This document shows positions 28,190 to 37,893 of a stretch of 64,000 bases of DNA, piece by piece. The DNA is taken from NCBI RefSeq assembly GCF_024259515.1, contig NZ_JANBWE010000004.1, forward strand, positions 67,594 to 131,593. Direction: 5' to 3'. A program made the position numbers and the translations under genes. The notes beneath the pieces were generated by a model. The model did no database searches, was not told the origin of the DNA, and worked only from the letters and a program-made list of their open reading frames with translations. Source of the DNA: Salirhabdus salicampi (GTDB lineage Bacteria > Bacillota > Bacilli > Bacillales > Alkalibacillaceae). Each line of letters opens with the position of its first letter. The stretch's first letter is position 1.

Positions 28190-28552
28190 ATGTTAAAGAG
28201 GTGGATATTATCTATAGTACTAAACGCAGTTGCGCTTATTGCTGTGGCGGAACTTTTTCGCAGCTTTCATATTGAAGGTTTTGGAACAGCGGTGTTGGCG
28301 AGCTTTATCTTGTCCATACTAAACGTTATCGTAAAACCGATATTGATTATGTTAACATTACCGATAACAGTACTATCCTTGGGGTTATTTTTATTTGTCA
28401 TTAACGCGATTACGTTAATGATCGCTCAAGCTTTACTAGGGGGCAGTTTTGTTATACAAGGATTTGGCACTGCTCTCATCGCTGCCATTGTCATTTCGGT
28501 GATTAACCTTCTGTTGAATCGATTAATTGTTGACACATTACGTAACGAATAG
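28190..28552 (+). CDS. yvlD: YvlD-type membrane protein (phage holin family 4)
   Basis: A 120-residue protein with four hydrophobic segments covering almost its whole length and a short charged tail (VDTLRNE). The fold class is the holin-4/YvlD superfamily; despite the name these are chromosomal membrane proteins, and no lysis genes are near. 22 bases behind yvlB, AAAGGGGAGG ribosome site, so one transcript. Function unknown, linked to envelope stress in B. subtilis. Confidence 0.85.
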   Translation: MLKRWILSIVLNAVALIAVAELFRSFHIEGFGTAVLASFILSILNVIVKPILIMLTLPITVLSLGLFLFVINAITLMIAQALLGGSFVIQGFGTALIAAIVISVINLLLNRLIVDTLRNE

Positions 28553-28563
28553 TTTAACTTACT

Positions 28564-28588
28564 AGCGGGTATTTTACCTGCTTTTTTT
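28564..28588 (+). terminator. Terminator of yvlB-yvlD
   Basis: AGCGGGT, short loop, ACCTGCT (one wobble), then TTTTTTT. Confidence 0.8.
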
Positions 28589-28677
28589 ATGGAACGATAG
28601 TAGAGAACAGACGATTTTTGGAAAACATGCTACAATAGGAAACAATGATTGTATATCGATTAGGAGGATGTAACATC

Positions 28678-29616
28678 ATGGCAAAAGTCCGCACAAAAGA
28701 CTTACTCGATCGTTTCCAGTTAGAATTAGTAAGTGGAAAAGACGGTATTCATCGTGAAATTATTACTGGAGATATTTCCCGTCCAGGTCTTGAGATAGCT
28801 GGATATTTTAAATATTATCCTAAGGAACGGTTGCAAATACTTGGGAAAACAGAAATTTCATTTATAAATGAATTATCTAGGGACGAAAAGAAAGAACGAA
28901 TGGAAAAGCTTTGTACAGATGTAACACCAGGTTTTGTTGTAACACGGGATATAGATGTTCCGAAGGAGTTAATTGAAGCAGCTGATGATGCTGGGGTTCC
29001 GGTAATGAGTTCCCCCTATAAGACGACAAGTGTCATAAGCAGAATAACAAATTATTTAGAGTCTAAATTTGCCCCATTTACAGCTATTCACGGGGTTTTA
29101 GTAGATATTTACGGTGTAGGAGTATTAATCACAGGACAAAGTGGTGTCGGAAAAAGTGAGACGGCATTGGAGCTTGTTAAAAGAGGCCACCGTCTTGTTG
29201 CTGATGATAGTGTAGAAATACGTCAAGAGGATACAGACACATTAATCGGAAATGCTCCTGAATTAATTAAACATTTGCTAGAAATTCGTGGCTTAGGGAT
29301 CATTGATGTTATGACCTTGTTTGGAGCTGGAGCTGTACGGAATTACAAACGAATTTCCCTCGTCATCAATTTGGAAATATGGGATCCAGATAAGCATTAT
29401 GACCGTTTAGGTCTTGATGAAGCGAAGATGAAAATTATTGATGTAGATTTACCTAAAGCTACAGTACCTGTTAGACCTGGACGAAACTTAGCCGTTATTA
29501 TAGAAGTTGCGGCAATGAACTTCCGCCTTAAACGAATGGGGATTAATACTGCTGAACAATTTTCGCAACGATTAAGTAATGTAATAGACCATGACCATGA
29601 TGAAAAATATGAATAA
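28678..29616 (+). CDS. hprK: HPr kinase/phosphorylase HprK
   Basis: A 312-residue bifunctional sensor enzyme that phosphorylates Ser46 of HPr and Crh when glycolytic intermediates are high and dephosphorylates them when phosphate is high. Walker A GQSGVGKS near 153-160, the HprK signature [10 protein letters not shown], and AIHGVL with the conserved histidine. The ATG at 28678 follows TAGGAGG; the ATG at 28645 is too far upstream. First gene of hprK-lgt-yvoD-ppaX-yvoF. Both substrates, HPr (56.8 kb) and Crh (46 kb), are in this window. Confidence 0.97.
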   Translation: MAKVRTKDLLDRFQLELVSGKDGIHREIITGDISRPGLEIAGYFKYYPKERLQILGKTEISFINELSRDEKKERMEKLCTDVTPGFVVTRDIDVPKELIEAADDAGVPVMSSPYKTTSVISRITNYLESKFAPFTAIHGVLVDIYGVGVLITGQSGVGKSETALELVKRGHRLVADDSVEIRQEDTDTLIGNAPELIKHLLEIRGLGIIDVMTLFGAGAVRNYKRISLVINLEIWDPDKHYDRLGLDEAKMKIIDVDLPKATVPVRPGRNLAVIIEVAAMNFRLKRMGINTAEQFSQRLSNVIDHDHDEKYE

Positions 29617-29633
29617 AAAGGGAGGTTATCATT

Positions 29634-30455
29634 TTGGTATGTACAACTGTACCTTATGACCGTGTTTTTTTAGAAATTGGACCATTGACCATTTACTGGT
29701 ATGGAATTATTATTGCAACGGGCGCTTTCTTAGGTTTATTGTTAGCAACAAAGGAATCTGAACGTCTCGGATTACAAAAAGATACATTTGTTGATTTGCT
29801 TGTGTTTGCGATTCCTGCTGCATTATTAGGTGCAAGATTATATTATGTTATTTTTGAATGGGACCGATATTCAGGTGGCCCGTGGTGGGGGATCTTCGCC
29901 ATTTGGGAAGGCGGTATCGCTATTCACGGTGCCTTAATAGGTTCAATTGTCACAGCGGTTATTTATGCGAAAGTGAAAAGGATATCCTTTTGGAAAATTG
30001 CAGATATTGCAGCACCAAGTTTAATTCTTGGTCAAGCAATTGGCCGTTGGGGAAATTTTATGAATCAAGAGGCTTACGGTGGCCCAATATCCGAAGCTGC
30101 TTATCAAAATGGTCTTCAATACATCCCGGATTTTATTATGAATCAAATGTGTGTAAATGGTGTGTATCACCATCCTACATTTTTATATGAGTCCGTTTGG
30201 AATTTCATTGGACTGTTCATATTACTATATTTACGTAAAGTAAATTTACGCCGTGGAGAGATGTTCTTTACGTATATTATTTGGTATTCAATTGGAAGAT
30301 TCTTTATTGAAGGGCTAAGAACTGATAGTTTATATTTAGTTGGAGATATACGAGTTGCACAGTTAATTTCTATCCTTGCGATTGGGATCAGCATTATTTT
30401 CATTGTGTATCGTCGTAGAGCTGGTTACGCAAATAAAAGATATAAAGATAAATAA
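29634..30455 (+). CDS. lgt: Prolipoprotein diacylglyceryl transferase Lgt
   Basis: A 273-residue membrane enzyme that moves diacylglycerol from phosphatidylglycerol to the lipobox cysteine of prolipoproteins, the first step of lipoprotein maturation. About seven membrane segments. Family motifs visible: [20 protein letters not shown] and [14 protein letters not shown]. The TTG start at 29634 is 7 bases behind GGGAGGT and gives the normal N-terminus. Substrates in this window include CccB, PbpC and the 18.7-kb lipoprotein. Confidence 0.95.
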   Translation: MVCTTVPYDRVFLEIGPLTIYWYGIIIATGAFLGLLLATKESERLGLQKDTFVDLLVFAIPAALLGARLYYVIFEWDRYSGGPWWGIFAIWEGGIAIHGALIGSIVTAVIYAKVKRISFWKIADIAAPSLILGQAIGRWGNFMNQEAYGGPISEAAYQNGLQYIPDFIMNQMCVNGVYHHPTFLYESVWNFIGLFILLYLRKVNLRRGEMFFTYIIWYSIGRFFIEGLRTDSLYLVGDIRVAQLISILAIGISIIFIVYRRRAGYANKRYKDK

Positions 30456-30485
30456 CAACTGAGTAGAACGTGAGGAGGAACGAGA

Positions 30486-31445
30486 TTGTCCGGAATAATA
30501 AAAAGAGGATTTATGAGCGGGCTGGCATTAACATGGACATTGGGGAAAATTATATTTCCGGTAACGGTTATCATAATGATTATAAGTCACACGAAGCTTT
30601 TTCCAATTATTATCGATTGGATATCACCTTTCATGAAACTGTTAGGATTATCGGGAGAAGCAGCTGTTCCTCTTGTTATGGCAAACTTTTTAAACTTATA
30701 CGCTGGGATTGGAGCCATCTTAACGTTTGGTTTTACGGTAAAAGAAGTTTTTATAATGGCGATTATGATGTCCTTTTCCCACAATTTAATCATAGAGGGG
30801 ACACTTGCATCGAAAGTTGGCGTTAACTTTTGGGTAATCACAGGAGTTCGTGTTCTCTTAGCTGTTTTTTCTGCTATTCTTATTAACGTTTTTTGGGATG
30901 GCGGTGCGGAAATGGCTCAATACGGACTCATTCCAGCTGAAACTGCAGCACCAGAAACGTGGGGAGCGATTATTTTTACAGCGTTAAAGACGGCAACGGT
31001 TGGAGTATTTCAACTAGCTCTGATTGTTATACCACTTATGATAGTTATGCAATGGTTGCGTGAACGGAACTATTTTGACTTCTTATCCAAAAAATTAGAG
31101 CCGTTCACAAAGGTGTTAGGTGTGGAACGAAACGCATCTATGGTTCTTGTATTTGGATTAACCATCGGCTTGGCATACAGTGCTGGATTAATGATTCAGT
31201 CCGCTAAGGAAGATGGTGTATCGAAAAAAGATATGTATCTCGTCTTAATTTTCCTCGTATCATGTCATGCGGTTATAGAGGATACACTCGTATTTGCGCC
31301 ATTAGGGATACCACTATGGCCATTATTAGCAATAAGATTAATTACAGCGTTATTACTTACTGCATTGATTGGTGTTATATGGAACAAAGTTGAAGTCTCA
31401 AAAAGAAAGGAACCAACAAATGAGCATTCGTACAATTCTCTTTGA
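30486..31445 (+). CDS. yvoD: Nucleoside-recognition (Gate) domain membrane protein YvoD
   Basis: A 319-residue protein with about eight hydrophobic segments and two Gate/nucleoside-recognition repeats (SPFMKLLGLSGEAAVPLVM and EPFTKVLGVERNASMVLVF), related to spore-maturation SpmA/B-like proteins. Substrate unknown. The TTG at 30486 is 7 bases behind GAGGAGG. Order lgt-yvoD-ppaX is as in B. subtilis, and the 3' end overlaps ppaX by 26 bases. Confidence 0.85.
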   Translation: MSGIIKRGFMSGLALTWTLGKIIFPVTVIIMIISHTKLFPIIIDWISPFMKLLGLSGEAAVPLVMANFLNLYAGIGAILTFGFTVKEVFIMAIMMSFSHNLIIEGTLASKVGVNFWVITGVRVLLAVFSAILINVFWDGGAEMAQYGLIPAETAAPETWGAIIFTALKTATVGVFQLALIVIPLMIVMQWLRERNYFDFLSKKLEPFTKVLGVERNASMVLVFGLTIGLAYSAGLMIQSAKEDGVSKKDMYLVLIFLVSCHAVIEDTLVFAPLGIPLWPLLAIRLITALLLTALIGVIWNKVEVSKRKEPTNEHSYNSL

Positions 31446-32058
31446 TTTAGATGAAACATTAATTGACACGAACGAACTAATTATTTCTTCATTTGAGCAT
31501 ACGTTACAACATTTTCGACCGAATGAGTTTAAGCGTGAGGACATTTTACAATTTATCGGTCCTCCGTTAGCGGATACGTTTAAACAAGTTGCACCTGACA
31601 AAATTGATGACATGATTGAAGTATATCGTGCGCATAATCTCGAGCATCATGACGAACTAGTCACTCCGTTTGATGGGGTGGTAGACACGATTAAACAGTT
31701 GAAAGAAGAAGGTTACCAACTAGGAATTGTAACAACGAAAATTAAAAGTACAGCTATACGTGGACTAGAAGTAACCGGCCTTGCTCCGTATTTTAATGTG
31801 ATTATTGGACTTGATGATGTGACAAACGCAAAGCCTGATCCAGAGCCAGTAAATAAAGGGATGGCAGCATTCGGAGCTAAACCTGAGGAAACAATGATGA
31901 TTGGAGACAATCACCACGACATTTTATCTGGTCAAAACGCTGGCACAAAAACAGCAGGAGTTGCTTGGACGATTAAGGGGCGGGAAACGTTAGAAAAACT
32001 AAATCCTACTTACATGCTCGATCATATAAGTGATTTGCGGAAAATATTGAGGAAGTGA
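31420..32058 (+). CDS. ppaX: Pyrophosphatase PpaX (HAD family)
   Basis: A 212-residue HAD hydrolase that splits the pyrophosphate released when HprK dephosphorylates P-Ser-HPr. Motif I FDLDETLIDT at residues 8-17 (nucleophile Asp9), motif II in VTTK, motif III/IV GDNHHDI. The ATG at 31420 is chosen (AAAGGA upstream) and lies inside yvoD, giving translational coupling. Being on the same transcript as hprK makes functional sense. Confidence 0.93.
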   Translation: MSIRTILFDLDETLIDTNELIISSFEHTLQHFRPNEFKREDILQFIGPPLADTFKQVAPDKIDDMIEVYRAHNLEHHDELVTPFDGVVDTIKQLKEEGYQLGIVTTKIKSTAIRGLEVTGLAPYFNVIIGLDDVTNAKPDPEPVNKGMAAFGAKPEETMMIGDNHHDILSGQNAGTKTAGVAWTIKGRETLEKLNPTYMLDHISDLRKILRK

Positions 32059-32062
32059 TCTT

Positions 32063-32593
32063 ATGCGGAAAACGAAGCGTTATCGGGTACACGGCCCGAA
32101 TTCCTTATGGCATGTATATAAAACCGTTCCGTTTTTCAAAGTGATAAAAAACTTTCTCGTCATTCAAATTGCCCGGTATACCCCTATTCTGTCATGGAAA
32201 AATTGGATGTACCGAAAGTTGTTGAAAATGGAGGTCGGGAAGCATGCATCGTTCGCCCTTATGGTGATGTTGGATATTATGTTTCCCGAGAAAATCTCAG
32301 TAGGGCGGAATACGGTAATCGGTTATAATACGACAATCCTAGCCCACGAATATTTAATTAAAGAGTACCGTCTTGGTGAGGTCGTCATAGGGGATGACGT
32401 AATGATTGGTGCAAACTCTACGATATTACCTGGTGTTACAGTAGGAGATGGGGCTATTGTTTCAGCAGGTACCCTAGTACATAAAGATGTCCCTAAAGGT
32501 TGCTTTGTCGGTGGAAACCCGATGCGAATTATTTATAATGAGGAAGAAATGGAACAACGAAGAAGAGAAGATACATTTTTGGAAAAATTGTAA
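32063..32593 (+). CDS. yvoF: Acyltransferase YvoF (left-handed beta-helix)
   Basis: A 176-residue hexapeptide-repeat transferase. Repeats such as ISVGRNTVIGYNTTI, VVIGDDVMIGANSTI and VTVGDGAIVSAG form the left-handed beta-helix of acetyltransferases. The substrate is unknown. Four bases after ppaX; last gene of the hprK operon, as in B. subtilis, where hisZ follows. Here the his operon is absent and a glycerol cluster takes its place. Confidence 0.88.
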   Translation: MRKTKRYRVHGPNSLWHVYKTVPFFKVIKNFLVIQIARYTPILSWKNWMYRKLLKMEVGKHASFALMVMLDIMFPEKISVGRNTVIGYNTTILAHEYLIKEYRLGEVVIGDDVMIGANSTILPGVTVGDGAIVSAGTLVHKDVPKGCFVGGNPMRIIYNEEEMEQRRREDTFLEKL

Positions 32594-32615
32594 AGCAGGC
32601 ATATGCCTGCTTTTT
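32593..32615 (+). terminator. Terminator of the hprK operon
   Basis: A palindrome AAGCAGGCAT/ATGCCTGCTT followed by TTTT, overlapping the yvoF stop codon. Confidence 0.85.
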
Positions 32616-32639
32616 CGTTAATATAATGGAGGTGTAGAC

Positions 32640-33188
32640 ATGTCTTTACCATCTGGTATTTTGCCGGCAGTTCGAAATATGAAAGACTTTGAAAGATTGT
32701 TAGCCAGTGATCACGAATATCTCATCTTCTTAGAAACGAGGATTGCCCAGTTATTTGACCTCGTGAAATATGCGAAAAAAAGTAATAAAAAGGTTCTCAT
32801 ACATACAGATTTAGTACAAGGATTAAAGGCAGACGAGCATGGTCTAGAATATTTAATACGGAAAATAAAACCTGAAGGGGTTATTTCCACACGAGGGAAC
32901 ATCATAACGGCGGCTAAAAAACATAACATTATAGCGGTTCAACGTCTCTTTTTGCTAGATAGTCATGCACTTGAACAAAACTTAAAAATCATTAATAAAG
33001 TAAGACCCGACTATATCGAAGTCTTACCCGGATTAATGCCAGGACTGATTCAAGAAATCTATGAAAAAACGAATTTACCGATTATTACAGGTGGATTAAT
33101 ACGGTCAGAAGTAGATGTGCAATGTGCTTTAGATGCTGGTGCTGTTGCGGTGACAACATCAACAACAGATTTATGGAGGCTAAAATAA
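32640..33188 (+). CDS. glpP: Glycerol-3-phosphate-responsive antiterminator GlpP
   Basis: A 182-residue RNA-binding regulator with a TIM-barrel-like fold. With glycerol-3-phosphate bound it acts on glp leader RNAs and lets transcription pass their terminators. Visible: GVISTRGN, RPDYIEVLPGLMPG and ITGGLIRSE, the G3P-site region of the family. AATGGAGGTG precedes the ATG. Two downstream leaders, before glpF and glpD, share the presumed target sequence (see 33273 and 35841). Confidence 0.93.
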   Translation: MSLPSGILPAVRNMKDFERLLASDHEYLIFLETRIAQLFDLVKYAKKSNKKVLIHTDLVQGLKADEHGLEYLIRKIKPEGVISTRGNIITAAKKHNIIAVQRLFLLDSHALEQNLKIINKVRPDYIEVLPGLMPGLIQEIYEKTNLPIITGGLIRSEVDVQCALDAGAVAVTTSTTDLWRLK

Positions 33189-33221
33189 TCGTATAAATCA
33201 TGTAAAAATTTCCATTAGGTA

Positions 33222-33250
33222 TTGACAGCGCTTCCATAATCTCGTATCTT
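33222..33250 (+). promoter_or_regulatory. glpF promoter with overlapping cre-like site
   Basis: TTGACA at 33222-33227, 17 bases, TATCTT at 33245-33250. TGACAGCGCTTCCA at 33223-33236 fits the catabolite-responsive element TGWNANCGNTNWCA with one mismatch and overlaps the -35, so CcpA bound with P-Ser-HPr or P-Ser-Crh would block the promoter. Confidence 0.75.
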
Positions 33251-33272
33251 ATACTTAACAAGTTAACAACGT

Positions 33273-33348
33273 GACGGAGATTTGGAGATCCACACCGCAA
33301 GTCATACTATCCCTGGGAGGAGTATGGACATGATGTGTGGATTTTTTT
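33273..33348 (+). promoter_or_regulatory. GlpP-responsive antitermination leader of glpFK
   Basis: GACGGAGATTTGGAGA (33273-33288) is followed by a large terminator whose outer stem is ATCCACAC (33288-33295) and GTGTGGAT (33335-33342), inner stem CATAC/GTATG, then seven T. The 16-base motif recurs with one change before glpD, immediately ahead of that terminator too. By analogy to B. subtilis, GlpP with G3P acts here. Confidence 0.85.
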
Positions 33349-33428
33349 ATGCTCAATCTCTCATGCTATGAAACTTGTGTGGTTTCGGTTTGATAAGTAT
33401 GAAAAATTTCATAAGGGGGATGTGTAGA

Positions 33429-34256
33429 ATGGCTGAATTTTTAGCTGAAGTCATTGGTACGATGATTTTAATTATTTTCGGGGGCGGTGTTGTAGCAGGT
33501 GTCGTCTTAAAGAACTCGAAAGCAGAAGGTGCTGGCTGGGTTGTTATTACATTTGGGTGGGGTCTTGCCGTTGCGATGGCCGTTTATGCAGTTGGTCAAT
33601 TTTCAGGGGCACACATTAATCCAGCGGTAACAATTGGATTAGCATCAATAGGGGAATTTCCGTGGGAGAAAGTTCCTGTATATGTAACGGCACAAATGAT
33701 TGGGGCGTTTATCGGGGCTGTCGTTGTATTCTTTCACTACTTACCTCATTGGAATAAGACGGATGATCAAGGTTTAAAGCTGGCAGTATTCTCAACAGAC
33801 CCTGCTGTTCGTAGCCCACTATCAAACTTTGTAAGTGAGTATATTGGTACATTTATTTTACTACTCGGAATTTTGTTTATCGGGGCGAATGAATTTACTG
33901 AAGGGTTAAATCCATTTATTATCGGTTTCTTAATTGTTGCAATCGGTATGTCCCTAGGTGGAACGACTGGTTACGCGATTAATCCAGCCCGTGATCTTGG
34001 ACCTCGAATTGCACACGCAGTATTACCGATTCCTGGAAAAGGCTCATCTGATTGGGGTTATGCAGGAATACCGGTTGTAGGACCTGTGTTAGGTGGAGTG
34101 TATGGTTCATTATTCTATCAAGCAGTATTTGCAGGGAATGCGACAGTATTTTTCTGGATCTTTACAGCATTCACTGTTGTGCTATTTGTAGGGGCTGCGA
34201 ATTCAGAGTTGAAAAAGCAAAGTGATGTTTCCGTTAGTGCAACAGAAAGTGCATAA
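33429..34256 (+). CDS. glpF: Glycerol uptake facilitator GlpF (aquaglyceroporin)
   Basis: A 275-residue MIP-family channel for glycerol diffusion. Six membrane segments and two half-helices with NPA motifs, GAHINPAVTIG and GYAINPARDLGPR; the Asp in ARDLG after the second NPA marks glyceroporins rather than water channels. The ATG at 33429 is 8 bases behind AAGGGGGA; upstream ATGs would put the start far before any ribosome site. Followed 31 bases on by glpK. Confidence 0.96.
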   Translation: MAEFLAEVIGTMILIIFGGGVVAGVVLKNSKAEGAGWVVITFGWGLAVAMAVYAVGQFSGAHINPAVTIGLASIGEFPWEKVPVYVTAQMIGAFIGAVVVFFHYLPHWNKTDDQGLKLAVFSTDPAVRSPLSNFVSEYIGTFILLLGILFIGANEFTEGLNPFIIGFLIVAIGMSLGGTTGYAINPARDLGPRIAHAVLPIPGKGSSDWGYAGIPVVGPVLGGVYGSLFYQAVFAGNATVFFWIFTAFTVVLFVGAANSELKKQSDVSVSATESA

Positions 34257-34275
34257 ATAAAACAGTGAAATTTGA

Positions 34276-35778
<1,503 letters not shown>

Positions 35779-35785
35779 GCTCTAC

Positions 35786-35814
35786 TTTACATGAACAAAC
35801 GCGAATGCTATACT
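35786..35814 (+). promoter_or_regulatory. glpD promoter
   Basis: TTTACA at 35786-35791, exactly 17 bases, TATACT at 35809-35814. It starts eight bases after the glpK stop codon; no separate terminator for glpFK was found before it. Confidence 0.75.
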
Positions 35815-35840
35815 ATCCACAAAGTTAATAAATAAGTTTG

Positions 35841-35909
35841 GACGGAGAATTGGAGAGACCACAAACCTCTTAGGAATATCCCTAAAGAGCGTTTTGTGGT
35901 CTTTTTTTT
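35841..35909 (+). promoter_or_regulatory. GlpP-responsive antitermination leader of glpD
   Basis: GACGGAGAATTGGAGA (35841-35856) matches the glpF leader motif at 15 of 16 bases. The terminator follows at once: AGACCACAAA (35856-35865) pairs with TTTTGTGGTCT (35892-35902), with an inner CTCTTAGG/CCTAAAGAG stem, then seven T. Confidence 0.87.
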
Positions 35910-35956
35910 ATCATTTGCCAAATATTTCCTAAAACATAAAATAAGGAGCGATATGT

Positions 35957-37618
35957 ATGGTTTTTTCCAGTTTCAAACGTAAGGAAATATATCAATCTAT
36001 GAAAGAAAAACAGCTTGACGTCCTCATTATCGGTGGAGGCATAACCGGTTCCGGTATTGCATTAGATGCAGTTACCCGTGGAATGTCAGCAGCTGTTGTA
36101 GAGATGCAAGATTTTGGAGCAGGAACATCAAGTCGTTCTACGAAACTTGTACACGGTGGACTGAGATATTTAAAACAGTTTGAAGTGAAAATGGTCGCAG
36201 AAGTTGGGAAGGAGCGAGCAATCGTTTATGAAAACGCTCCTCATGTAACAACACCAGAATGGATGATGCTTCCATTTTTCAAAGGCGGAACGTTTGGACC
36301 ATTGTCTACAAATATCGGTCTTAGGATCTACGATTTTCTGGCAGGGGTGAAGAAAGCGGAACGACGGAAAATGTTTAATCGTTATGAGGCTTTAAAGCGG
36401 GAACCACTTTTGAGGCAAGAGGGATTAAAAGGTGCGGGTTATTATGTAGAATATAAAACAGACGATGCCCGTCTAACATTAGAAGTGATAAAAAAGGCAG
36501 TAGAAAAAGGAGCGAAAGCTTTAAACTATACAAAAGTAGAACGCTTATTATATGAACATGGAAACCTTGTTGGGGTTGAAGTTAAGGATCAAATTGACGG
36601 ATCACGCCACCATATATATGCGAAAAAGGTTATTAACGCAGCTGGTCCTTGGGTTGATACGCTTAGAGAAAAAGACCAATCAAAACAGGGAAAAACATTA
36701 CACTTAACAAAGGGAATCCACCTCGTATTTGATGGAGAACGATTTCCGTTAAAACAGGCAATTTATTTTGACACTCCAGATGGACGAATGGCATTCGCTA
36801 TTCCACGTGATGGAAAAACATATGTAGGTACAACAGATACAACATATAAAGGGGATATCGGCAATCCGAAAATGACAACGGCTGACAGGAATTATGTATT
36901 AGAAGCGATCAATTTTATGTTTCCAAATGTAAATATTACACCTGAAGATGTAGAGTCTAGTTGGGCAGGATTGCGACCTCTCATTCATGAGGAGGGTAAG
37001 GACCCTTCAGACATCTCACGGAAAGATGAAATTTTTATCTCAAATTCAGGGCTTATCTCGATTGCAGGAGGTAAACTGACAGGCTTCCGAAAGATGGCGG
37101 AAAACGTTATTGATCTAGTTGCAGAACAGTTGTATAAGGAGGAAGGAAAGCAATATCCAGACTCTCAAACAAAACATATGGCTCTATCAGGAGGGGAAGT
37201 CGGTGGATCAGAAGGATATCGAACGTTTTATCAGGAACAGGTTGAGGCAGGGATACAGCTTGGTTTAACAGAAGAATCGGCGATGGAACTAACGAAACGA
37301 TACGGTGGCAATGTTGTAAAAGTTTATGAACGGCTCAAGGAGGGCAAAGATACGGTTGAAAAAGAAGGGCTAGACCCTGTTGTCTATGCAACTTTAACAT
37401 ATGCTCTAGAAGAAGAACTTATCTATAAACCTGTTGATTACTTTATACGGAGAACAGGTGCACTTTTCTTTAATATTCAATGGGTACAGAACCAGAAACA
37501 ATCTGTCATCCGCTATTTAGCAAAGGTGTTAAAGTGGACTGATGAACAAAAGCAGAATTATACAGAAGAGTTGGACCAACTTATCTATGATGCAGTGCAT
37601 CCTGTAGAAAAGGATTAA
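35957..37618 (+). CDS. glpD: Aerobic glycerol-3-phosphate dehydrogenase GlpD
   Basis: A 553-residue membrane-associated FAD enzyme oxidising G3P to dihydroxyacetone phosphate and reducing the quinone pool. N-terminal dinucleotide fold IIGGGITGSGIALDA, family motif GTSSRSTKLVHGGLRYL, and a C-terminal helical domain (about 410-540). Size matches B. subtilis GlpD (555). Own promoter and GlpP leader. Its product enters glycolysis at TpiA, encoded at 51 kb. Confidence 0.97.
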   Translation: MVFSSFKRKEIYQSMKEKQLDVLIIGGGITGSGIALDAVTRGMSAAVVEMQDFGAGTSSRSTKLVHGGLRYLKQFEVKMVAEVGKERAIVYENAPHVTTPEWMMLPFFKGGTFGPLSTNIGLRIYDFLAGVKKAERRKMFNRYEALKREPLLRQEGLKGAGYYVEYKTDDARLTLEVIKKAVEKGAKALNYTKVERLLYEHGNLVGVEVKDQIDGSRHHIYAKKVINAAGPWVDTLREKDQSKQGKTLHLTKGIHLVFDGERFPLKQAIYFDTPDGRMAFAIPRDGKTYVGTTDTTYKGDIGNPKMTTADRNYVLEAINFMFPNVNITPEDVESSWAGLRPLIHEEGKDPSDISRKDEIFISNSGLISIAGGKLTGFRKMAENVIDLVAEQLYKEEGKQYPDSQTKHMALSGGEVGGSEGYRTFYQEQVEAGIQLGLTEESAMELTKRYGGNVVKVYERLKEGKDTVEKEGLDPVVYATLTYALEEELIYKPVDYFIRRTGALFFNIQWVQNQKQSVIRYLAKVLKWTDEQKQNYTEELDQLIYDAVHPVEKD

Positions 37619-37745
37619 CTGGCATAGCAGTAAATGACATTACAATATTAAATAGAGGAATGAGACAATGCACATCATATAGAGTCCGATAACGTGGAGA
37701 AAATATAAGGTAATAACATATTGACACGCGCCGTAACCAAGAAAT

Positions 37746-37825
37746 GCTTGGATAGAGATATTGAACTGCACCCCGATTGTTGGAGAATATCTAACAATTG
37801 GAAGTGCAGTTTCAAATATCCAAGC
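37746..37825 (+). repeat. 80-base imperfect inverted repeat downstream of glpD
   Basis: GCTTGGATA (37746-37754) pairs with TATCCAAGC (37817-37825); then TTGAA with TTCAA, CTGCAC with GTGCAG, and CCGATTGTT with AACAATTGG, leaving a loop of about 11 bases. The whole segment forms one long hairpin with small bulges. No T-run follows, so it is not a standard terminator, and no coding frame covers it. TTGACA lies just upstream (37731-37736) without a partner -10. It could be a dispersed palindromic element, a small RNA, or an mRNA 3'-stabiliser. The remaining sequence from 37619 to 37745 shows nothing I can identify. Confidence 0.6.
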
Positions 37826-37839
37826 TTTCGATTATATAT

Positions 37840-37871
37840 TAAAAAAATAAGAGACCAACGATTTGGTCTCT
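37840..37871 (-). terminator. Terminator of pbpC (minus strand)
   Basis: Read on the minus strand: GAGACCAA, loop ATCG, TTGGTCTC, then TTATTTTTTT. It lies 23 bases past the pbpC stop. Confidence 0.85.
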
Positions 37872-37893
37872 ATTATAAATAATTTGCCTTTTT

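Noticed and set aside
28190-28552. Phage remnant suggested by a 'holin family' domain
   Set aside because: YvlD is a chromosomal relative of that family; no other phage genes are present.
30470-30826. 118-codon frame overlapping yvoD
   Set aside because: Out-of-frame shadow of the conserved yvoD membrane protein.
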